A program made the position numbers and the translations under genes. 43,918 nt of DNA from JAYPWI01 sp038135065. Its GTDB lineage: Bacteria > Actinomycetota > Acidimicrobiia > Acidimicrobiales > Poriferisodalaceae. The stretch's first letter is position 1. Every line of letters starts with the position of its first letter. This document shows, piece by piece, positions 32,381 to 38,813 of this stretch. The DNA is taken from positions 1 through 43,918 of the forward strand of contig JAYPWI010000031.1 of the NCBI GenBank assembly GCA_038135065.1, read 5' to 3'. Under the pieces are notes generated by a model that was given only the letters and a program-made list of their open reading frames with translations, did no database searches and was not told the origin of the DNA.

Positions 32381-33117
32381 TCTCGGGCACGGCCACCACC
32401 ACCGAGCTGGCCGTCGGGGCCCGCACCATCGAGTCCTTCTCCGAGGAGTCGGTCACCCTGGGCGGGGTCGAGTGCTTCCAGTTGATCGCCGAGATGCGGA
32501 ACACGGCACGCGAAGCCGTGCTCCCTCCGGGCCTGCACCCGACGGTGCCCCCTGCCCTGTCCCTGCAGGCATGGAACGTCGCCGAGAGCCCTTGGGGCGC
32601 TTTCTCGATGGCCATCGTCCGGGTCGGGTGCCGCAGCGGGGCCCGGGCCCGGGGCTTCGTGGTGGGGACCGTGGTGTCGACCGAGACCGCAGCCGACGGC
32701 CTGGCGGGCACGTATGGGTTCCCCTCACGGGTCGGCGCGGTCAACCTTCGCCACAGCTACGACGGTGTCGACGCAACGGTTGCCCTGGACGGCACGGTGA
32801 TTGCCGCCGCAACCGGTCTCGATCCGACTCCCATGGCCGCCGACGACGTGCAGTACACGGGATCGCTGACCCTGGCCCACACCCCGCTCGGTCTCCGTCT
32901 GGTCCAGGTCGAGGCCACCCACCAGTCCACCAGCGTCGAGCGACTCACTGCCCGCCTCGGCACCTTCGACGGCACCGGCTGGGGCCAACGACTCCTCGAC
33001 CCCTATTTCGTGGTGTCGGCGTCGGTCGCCCGATCCGAGGTGACCATGCCCGCGGTCCGCTTCGTGTGCGACCCCGACGCCTACGCCTGGGACGGCACGG
33101 AGTCGGTCAGCAACTGA
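32377..33117 (+). CDS. Acetoacetate decarboxylase-like protein lacking the Schiff-base lysine
   Basis: A 246-residue beta-cone-like protein from ATG 32377. The block LPPGLHPTVPPALSLQAWNVAESPWGAFSMAIVRVG followed by GFVVGTVVSTETAADGLAGTYGFPSRVGAVNL matches the acetoacetate decarboxylase fold family. In the Clostridium enzyme the motif is GYPKK with K115 forming the Schiff base; here it reads GFPSR, with no lysine. It may instead bind a small ligand or isomerise/hydrolyse a beta-keto product. It overlaps the luciferase-like gene by 4 bp and ends 6 bp before the convergent crotonase, closing the plus-strand operon. Confidence 0.7.
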   Translation: MISGTATTTELAVGARTIESFSEESVTLGGVECFQLIAEMRNTAREAVLPPGLHPTVPPALSLQAWNVAESPWGAFSMAIVRVGCRSGARARGFVVGTVVSTETAADGLAGTYGFPSRVGAVNLRHSYDGVDATVALDGTVIAAATGLDPTPMAADDVQYTGSLTLAHTPLGLRLVQVEATHQSTSVERLTARLGTFDGTGWGQRLLDPYFVVSASVARSEVTMPAVRFVCDPDAYAWDGTESVSN

Positions 33118-33123
33118 TCGACG

Positions 33124-33837
33124 TCAGCCGCCCGAAGTCGAGCGGGCGAGGCGGCGCTCCACTGCGAGACCCTCGCCGAGGGGAAGGTCGTACGCGCTGC
33201 GCAGCGCTCGCTTCAACGCCCTCATGACGGCCGGGTCGATGGTTGCGAGCCGAGCGGCCAGGGCGTCGACCGTGGGCTCCAACTCCGAGCGGGGCACCAC
33301 CTGATGGACGACGCCCCGACGGAGCGCCTCGCGTGCATCGAGGTTGCGACCGGTCAACACCAGTGGCGAGGCCGCGTGCGGGCCGATGGCCCGGGTGAGG
33401 CTCTGGGTGCCACCGGCTGCGGGCAGCATGCCGAGCTTGGTCTCTGGAAGCCCGACCACGGCATCGTCGGACGCCACTCGTAGATCACAGAGCAACGACA
33501 TCTCCAGACCCGAGCCGACCGTGTACCCGTGGAGCTCGGCAATGGTGGGGATCGAGAGTTCGGAGAGAGGTATCCATGGGTCGCGGTCCCAGCGGATCCT
33601 CCGACCCTCGTGGATCGACTCGGCACTGCCGAACTCCGACAAGTCTGCTCCTGCACTGAAATGCTGTCCCGCTGCCCGCAAGACCAGACATCGCAGATCG
33701 GGGATGTCGCGAACGGCGGTGACCGCCTCGATCAGGGCATCGCGCATCTCGAGGTCGTAGACGTTGAGCGGTGGATGGTCGAGGACAACCACTGCGATAC
33801 CGCTGTCGCCGAGATCGAGATGGACGCGGTCACTCAC
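33124..33837 (-). CDS. Enoyl-CoA hydratase/isomerase family protein, both glutamates present
   Basis: A 237-residue crotonase. GTG 33835-33837 is chosen because it overlaps the TGA of the upstream CaiB gene (33834-33836) as GTGA, and the frame matches the family start (DRVHLDLGDSGIAVVVLDHPPLNVY). GSGLEMSLLCDLRVASDDAVVGLPETKLGMLPAAGG supplies E112 and E132 at the two hydratase positions, so hydration or isomerisation is credible. The overlapping start indicates translational coupling with the CaiB gene and, through it, the crotonase at 34796. It is convergent with the ADC-like gene. Confidence 0.9.
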   Translation of the reverse strand: MSDRVHLDLGDSGIAVVVLDHPPLNVYDLEMRDALIEAVTAVRDIPDLRCLVLRAAGQHFSAGADLSEFGSAESIHEGRRIRWDRDPWIPLSELSIPTIAELHGYTVGSGLEMSLLCDLRVASDDAVVGLPETKLGMLPAAGGTQSLTRAIGPHAASPLVLTGRNLDAREALRRGVVHQVVPRSELEPTVDALAARLATIDPAVMRALKRALRSAYDLPLGEGLAVERRLARSTSGG

Positions 33838-34799
33838 GGCTGGCACCGGTAGAGCGGACGGATGGCCTCCTCCAGCGACACGCGAACCACCGGTGGTGCC
33901 GACCCTGCGAACTGAGCCAGGGCCACACGGCAGGCCAGCAAGCCGGCGAGGGGGTCGGGGTAGGAGAACGCCGGCGACCGCCAGCCGCCCTTCACCCTGC
34001 CCAAGCCCGACAGTGCGTGCACACCCGTGCCGTAGGCGATCCAGTCGGCTTCGGGAGTATTCGCAGCGAATGCCGTGATCGACAGGACGCACAGGTCGGG
34101 GAACTCGGCCCGGAGTTCATCTGGGTCGAGGCCGAGGTTGCCCTGGGCCCGAGGTGACAGGGAGGTGACCAACACATCGGCGTGGCGGAGTTCGCGGAGA
34201 AACGCCGCCCGGTCCGAGCAGTGTCGCAGATCTACGTCGAGGAATTCCTTGGTGCCGTTGAGTTGCTCGAACATCGGTGCTCGCCCGCTGCCGTCGTCGC
34301 CGTCACCGAAGCGGAGACCATCGGGTCGCGCTGCCGGTTCGATCTTGGTCACCGAGGCCCCGCAACGGCCGAGCAATTCGGTGCAGAGGGGCCCGGCCCA
34401 CATCGTCGTCATGTCGACCACCCGCGCGCCGCGCAGATCGACGGGCTGGTGGGATTCGGTCCGAACTTCCGATCGCATCATCGGCACGGACCGATACGGG
34501 GTCACCGCCAAGCGCCATACCTGGGCGCGGCGGGCCACGGACTCCGGGTCGAGATCGTCGCTCGCGATGCCGCTGAACGTGGTCCACGTCTCGTGATCAT
34601 CGGGCCCCAGGTCGACGCAGAGCGCCCCCTCCCCCCACACCACTGGGGGATCGGGACGGGTGGGTTCGGTCACCACCCGCTCGGGAAGGTCGATCCAGTA
34701 GTCGGCGTCCACCCTGTCGGCCCCGCAGCAGTGCCGATCGATATCACCGGCCAACGCGCGTCCGAGCTCGTATACCCCGGCTGGGAGCCAGCCCGTCAT
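33834..34799 (-). CDS. Short CaiB/BaiF family CoA-transferase (one N-terminal domain after a novel region)
   Basis: A 321-residue protein from ATG 34799, overlapping the stop of the upstream crotonase (ATGA). Residues 1-115 (ELGRALAGDIDRHCCGADRVDADYWIDLPERVV and a following region) are not typical CaiB sequence. Then PVDLRGARVVDMTTMWAGPLCTELLGRCGASVTKIEP starts a CaiB N-terminal domain, with FLDVDLRHCSDRAA and an SYPDPLAGLLA motif carrying an aspartate at the catalytic position near residue 290. The usual closing C-terminal helical domain is missing. Whether it is an active transferase, or works only with a partner, is open. It lies between two crotonases in one operon. Confidence 0.8.
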   Translation of the reverse strand: MTGWLPAGVYELGRALAGDIDRHCCGADRVDADYWIDLPERVVTEPTRPDPPVVWGEGALCVDLGPDDHETWTTFSGIASDDLDPESVARRAQVWRLAVTPYRSVPMMRSEVRTESHQPVDLRGARVVDMTTMWAGPLCTELLGRCGASVTKIEPAARPDGLRFGDGDDGSGRAPMFEQLNGTKEFLDVDLRHCSDRAAFLRELRHADVLVTSLSPRAQGNLGLDPDELRAEFPDLCVLSITAFAANTPEADWIAYGTGVHALSGLGRVKGGWRSPAFSYPDPLAGLLACRVALAQFAGSAPPVVRVSLEEAIRPLYRCQP

Positions 34800-35509
34800 C
34801 GACCAGCGAAATCGGGGGGCCGCTTGGCGAAGAAGGCGGCGAGCCCCTCCGCCCGGTCGGCCGTCGCCGCCAGCTGGTGGTTGAGGTCACCCTCGAGTCG
34901 GAGCCCGTCGCGCAGCCCTACCTCGCTCCCCCGATGGACCGCCTCCTTGGCGAGCTCCAGCGCCAGAGGGCCGGCAGCCAGGAGCTGGTTCACCGTCGTT
35001 GCCACAGCGGCATCGAGATCGACGTTCACCTCGTGCACGATCCCCCACTCGGCAGCCGTCGCAGCGTCCAACGAACCACCGGTCATGAGCAACCACGTCG
35101 CGCGGGCGTGCCCAACTGCTCGTGGCAGCCGTTGGGTTCCTCCCCACATCGGGAGCCGCCCCTCGATGACATCGTTCGAGGAGAACTCGGCATCGACGGA
35201 GGCCAGCCGGATATCGGCAGCCAGGGCCAGCTCGAGACCGACCGATACGCAGCGGCCGGTGATGGCCACGACGACCGGCACCCGCAGCCGCGACAGGGCA
35301 GCCACCGGATCCACGGCACCACAATCGAGGTCGGGAGCCGCTCCGGGGCAGAAGTCCTCTCCCGAGGTGACGACGACCACCCGGATGTTCCGGTCCTCGA
35401 TCAGCCCGTCAGCCGTCGTGGAGAGCTCTCGGGCAGTTGCAGCGTCGAGCAACCCGCCAGGGAGCCGTATGGAGGCGACATGCCCATCGATGCTCAGCAC
35501 GTCGGTCAT
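34796..35509 (-). CDS. Enoyl-CoA hydratase/isomerase family protein
   Basis: A 237-residue crotonase from ATG 35509. The catalytic region GLELALAADIRLASVDAEFSSNDVIEGRLPMWGG retains the first glutamate, while the second position is aspartate (FSSND in place of FGQPE), so activity may be altered. The N-terminus lacks the usual LNRP motif (it has RLPGGLLDAATAR). It is the first crotonase of a coupled set with the CaiB gene (ATGA overlap) and the crotonase at 33124, 28 bp from the small repeat protein. It is not a close copy of either other intact crotonase. Confidence 0.87.
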   Translation of the reverse strand: MTDVLSIDGHVASIRLPGGLLDAATARELSTTADGLIEDRNIRVVVVTSGEDFCPGAAPDLDCGAVDPVAALSRLRVPVVVAITGRCVSVGLELALAADIRLASVDAEFSSNDVIEGRLPMWGGTQRLPRAVGHARATWLLMTGGSLDAATAAEWGIVHEVNVDLDAAVATTVNQLLAAGPLALELAKEAVHRGSEVGLRDGLRLEGDLNHQLAATADRAEGLAAFFAKRPPDFAGR

Positions 35510-35537
35510 GGCCCGTGGCCCGCCATGGTGCAGAGCG

Positions 35538-35816
35538 TCAGTCGGCGGACTTGGTCTTCTTCGGCTCCTGCAGCGCCATGTCCTTGCCGTTGCACTGCAA
35601 GGTGACGGCCCCAGGCTTGGTGACGAGAACCTCGATCCCCGTGTCCTCGTCCTGGTAGCGCTTGCCGACCTTCAGACCCTCGCCGCCCGAAGAAGCGGTG
35701 ACGTCACCCTCACCGCCCTTGGTCACGATGACCTGCACGCCGCCGTCGAAATCGAGCCGCTCGCCCGCCTTGGTCGCCACGTTTGCTACCCCCTGGTACT
35801 GCGTTGTGGATTCCAT
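35538..35816 (-). CDS. Small protein with two degenerate 33-residue repeats (desulforedoxin-like?)
   Basis: A 92-residue protein from ATG 35816. Two halves align: GERLDFDGGVQVIVTKGGEGDV and GKRYQDEDTGIEVLVTKPGAVTL, each with a glycine-led basic start, a beta segment ending in V-T-K, and a glycine-rich turn. The second ends in LQCNGKDMAL. The pattern recalls the desulfoferrodoxin N-terminal domain (C-x-x-C, then a Cys-Cys-G-x-P/M ending) from which all but one cysteine have been lost. This link is by eye and uncertain. There is no obvious Shine-Dalgarno. It is the first gene of the minus unit with crotonases and CaiB, 28 bp upstream, and is 70 bp from the divergent epimerase. Function unknown. 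Confidence 0.6.
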   Translation of the reverse strand: MESTTQYQGVANVATKAGERLDFDGGVQVIVTKGGEGDVTASSGGEGLKVGKRYQDEDTGIEVLVTKPGAVTLQCNGKDMALQEPKKTKSAD

Positions 35817-35886
35817 ACGGTACCCGAGGACGCAGGTCAGAGCCATTGTGAGCCTGATCGACGCCCCTGCGTGCCACAGTGGCCCG

Positions 35887-36984
35887 ATGAGCACGGCACT
35901 GGTCATCGGCGGAACCGGACCCACAGGTCCCCTCGTGGTGAACGGACTTCGAGACCGGGGGCACATCGTCACCATCCTGCACACCGGACGGCACGAGACC
36001 GATCTCATCGGACCCGAGGTCGAACACCTCCACACCGACCCCTTCGATGCCCGGGCCACGGAGATCGCCCTCGGTGACCGAACCTTCGACCTGGCGGTCG
36101 TCATGTACGGCCGCCTGCGCGACCTCGCCGCCCTGTTGGTCGGTCGGTGCGGGCGGTTCGTGTCGGTGGGCGGGGTGGGTGTGTATCTCGGATTCGCCAA
36201 TCCCGACGAGCTCGTTCCGGCGGGCCTGATGGTGCCCCACCCCCACGGGGCCGCCCTGGTCGGAGACGGGGAGTCCTTCACCAAGCTCCGCCGCATCCGG
36301 GAAACGGAGGAGGCGGTCATGGACCATCATCCCGACGCCATCCATCTCCGATACCCGCAGCTGTACGGTCCGAGACAGATCCTGCCCCGTGAATGGCCCT
36401 ATGTCCGCCGCGCCCTGGACCGCCGTCCCTTCATGGTGGTGCCTGACGGCGGGCTGACCATCAAGAGCCAGGCCTGGGTCGCCAACGCAGCCCATGCGAC
36501 CCTCCTGGCCTGCGACGGCCCCGACCAGGCTCTCGGGGGCATCTACAACGTCGCCGACGAACAGGCACTGTCGATCGCCCAGATCGCCGAGATCGTCGCC
36601 GACGAGCTCGGCCACCGTTGGGACATCGTGGGCATCCCGGCCGATCTGGCCCCCTGCACCCGGCCCCTGTTGACCAGTTGGTCGTCGTCGCATCGGGTCC
36701 TCGACATCGAACCGACCCGGCGAGACCTGGGCTATCGGGACGTCATGGCCGCGCCCGACGCGTGGAGAGCGGCAACCCGATGGCTGGCCGAGCACCCGCT
36801 CGAAGCAGGCGGTCCGACGGAACGCCGCCTCCAGGACCCCTTCGACTACGAGGCGGAGGACCGGCTGGTCGAGGCCTGGGCGGGGGCCACCGCAGCGATC
36901 GAGGCCCTTCCCTGGCCCGTCCAGCCCGGCTACAGCGCGGCCTATGTGGGGAGCCGACCCAACCCCTGGAACGGCGCCCTCTAA
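35887..36984 (+). CDS. NAD-dependent epimerase/dehydratase family protein
   Basis: A 365-residue extended SDR from ATG 35887. VIGGTGPTGPLV (residues 6-17) is the nucleotide-binding loop (GxxGxxG with an extended-SDR spacing). HLRYPQLYGPRQ, the IYNVADEQALSIAQIAEIVADELG region and the C-terminal extension are typical of NAD-dependent epimerase/dehydratases. A YxxxK pair is not clearly seen; the central SVGGVGVYLGFANP stretch takes its place, so it may be a redox- or ligand-binding variant. It is divergent from the small repeat gene and convergent with the amidohydrolase at 36994 (9 bp). Substrate unknown. Confidence 0.85.
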   Translation: MSTALVIGGTGPTGPLVVNGLRDRGHIVTILHTGRHETDLIGPEVEHLHTDPFDARATEIALGDRTFDLAVVMYGRLRDLAALLVGRCGRFVSVGGVGVYLGFANPDELVPAGLMVPHPHGAALVGDGESFTKLRRIRETEEAVMDHHPDAIHLRYPQLYGPRQILPREWPYVRRALDRRPFMVVPDGGLTIKSQAWVANAAHATLLACDGPDQALGGIYNVADEQALSIAQIAEIVADELGHRWDIVGIPADLAPCTRPLLTSWSSSHRVLDIEPTRRDLGYRDVMAAPDAWRAATRWLAEHPLEAGGPTERRLQDPFDYEAEDRLVEAWAGATAAIEALPWPVQPGYSAAYVGSRPNPWNGAL

Positions 36985-36993
36985 GCACTCCCC

Positions 36994-38703
36994 TCAGCGT
37001 TCGGAGAGAGGACCTCGCAGCAGATGGCCGGGGGTCGCCCCCGTGGGGACACCGCCGGCCACCAACACCTGGCCGTTGACCACCGTTGCCGTGATCCCCC
37101 TGGCCGTCTGCCGAAGCCGGGATGCGCCGGCCGGCAGATCGTGCACCAGTTCGGGGAGCTCCGGACCAACGGTCATTGGGTCGAAGACGTTGAGGTCGGC
37201 GGCCATACCCTCAGCCACCACCCCACGGTCAGTGAAGCCCCACGCGTTTGCGGGCAGCGAAGAAATCCGCCGCACCGCGTCCTCGAGGGTGAAGGCCTCC
37301 CGATCCCGCACCCAGTGACCGAGCAGGTGGGTCTGCAACGAGCTGTCCATGATCTGGGTGACGTGGGCTCCACTGTCGCTGAAGGTCGGTATGGCGTACG
37401 GGTGCCGCATCAACTCGAGCACCAGGTCTTGGTCGTGATTGGCCGCAGCCTGGATGAAGAACAACCGAAGGTCGTTCTCCAGGGCCAGGTCGAGGAAGGT
37501 CTCGATCTCCGAGGTGCCACGCTCCCGGGCCCACTCCTCGATGGAACGGTGGGGTGGCAGCGCGTTGAACATGGGGAACACGTGACCCCACTCGGGCTTG
37601 CGAGCCTCGGCCCCGATGGCCCGCCCGTAGTCACCGTGCTCGGCGTGCTCGATCAGGAGGGCTCGCAGGGAGGGATCAGCGAGGGCGGCCGCCTGCTCGG
37701 CGAAGGGGAGCGAACGAACATCGGACCAGACAGGGAGGGCGTCGAAAGGCAACCGCGTCTCGAACGAGAGAAGGACACCGAACTGGCGGGTGTGGACCTG
37801 GGCCCACGACCGACCACCACCCTGGTTGACCCGGTCCAGCAATTCGATGACCGGTCGCCACTTGTGGTCCTCCGAGCCGAAGGCCAGCATCCCGTAGGTG
37901 AGGGGTACCCCGGTCCGCACGGCCAACTGCACCAAGCGCCCGATATAGGCCTCCCGCTTCTCGGGGTCTCGCGAACGGAGATCGCCATGGTGAGCCAGTT
38001 CGAAGATCCCACCGCCCAGGCGGCCCATCTCACCGACCAGAGCCTCGATCTCGGACCACCCTGCCATCCGACTGGCCACTGGCCGATCGTCGGACGTCTC
38101 GTGGTTGTACGAGATGGACGTGGTGAACCCCATGGCGCCTGCGTGTAGCGAATCCCGCAGCTGGCCCATCATGAGGCGCAGATCGTCCGGCCCCGCCTCC
38201 TCGGCGAACGCCCGCTCCCCCATCGCCCATGTCCGTAGGGCCGAATGCCCTACATACCCGGCGTAGTTGATGCCCTTGGGGGTTTGTTCGACGAAGTCCA
38301 GGTACTCGGGAAACGTCTGCCAGGACCAGTTGATGCCCGCAGCCATGGCATCCGCCGAGATGTCTTCGGCCCGCTCGAGGTTGCGGACGACGAGGTGACG
38401 CTCGTTGTCGTTCACGGGGGCCAGGGTGAACCCACAGTTCCCCATCACCGCGGTGGTGACCCCGTGATAGCAGGAGCTTTCGCCCAGGGGGTCCCATGCG
38501 ATCTGTGCGTCCATGTGGGTGTGCACGTCGACGAACCCCGGGCTGACGACTTGGCCCTCTGCGTCGATGACCCGATCCGCTCGGCGACCGCCAAGGTCTC
38601 CGATCTCGGTGATGACCCCATTGTCGACCGCGACGTCGGCCCGGTACCGGGCGCGACCAGTACCGTCCACCACCTCGCCCCCGCGGATGATCATGTCCAC
38701 CAT
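36994..38703 (-). CDS. N-acyl-D-amino-acid deacylase (D-aminoacylase) family amidohydrolase
   Basis: A 569-residue COG3653-type amidohydrolase from ATG 38703, preceded by AAGGGGGACGTCG. VVSPGFVDVHTHMDAQI (H61, H63) is the metal motif, MGNCGFTLAP (C90) carries the cysteine ligand typical of D-aminoacylases, and PTFSDSGAHVTQIMD near residue 450 supplies the catalytic aspartate. The N-terminal beta-sandwich and the C-terminal VNGQVLVAGG are complete. It hydrolyses N-acyl-D-amino acids or related amides. The gene follows the tandem CaiB gene, with 110 bp that hold a TAGAGT box (minus strand, 38770-38775) which could be its own promoter. Confidence 0.92.
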   Translation of the reverse strand: MVDMIIRGGEVVDGTGRARYRADVAVDNGVITEIGDLGGRRADRVIDAEGQVVSPGFVDVHTHMDAQIAWDPLGESSCYHGVTTAVMGNCGFTLAPVNDNERHLVVRNLERAEDISADAMAAGINWSWQTFPEYLDFVEQTPKGINYAGYVGHSALRTWAMGERAFAEEAGPDDLRLMMGQLRDSLHAGAMGFTTSISYNHETSDDRPVASRMAGWSEIEALVGEMGRLGGGIFELAHHGDLRSRDPEKREAYIGRLVQLAVRTGVPLTYGMLAFGSEDHKWRPVIELLDRVNQGGGRSWAQVHTRQFGVLLSFETRLPFDALPVWSDVRSLPFAEQAAALADPSLRALLIEHAEHGDYGRAIGAEARKPEWGHVFPMFNALPPHRSIEEWARERGTSEIETFLDLALENDLRLFFIQAAANHDQDLVLELMRHPYAIPTFSDSGAHVTQIMDSSLQTHLLGHWVRDREAFTLEDAVRRISSLPANAWGFTDRGVVAEGMAADLNVFDPMTVGPELPELVHDLPAGASRLRQTARGITATVVNGQVLVAGGVPTGATPGHLLRGPLSER

Positions 38704-38813
38704 CGACGTCCCCCTTGATCCCCTGATCTCTGCACCTGGTCGGCGACGGCCCCTACCACCGCCGCTGTCACTCTAGCGCCCGTCCGAGGTCCCGGCCCGG
38801 GCGACGAACCCGC

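Noticed and set aside
38785..38805. CCCGG-C-CCGGG palindrome after the tandem CaiB gene as a terminator
   Set aside because: A short GC palindrome is common in this base composition and no T-run follows.
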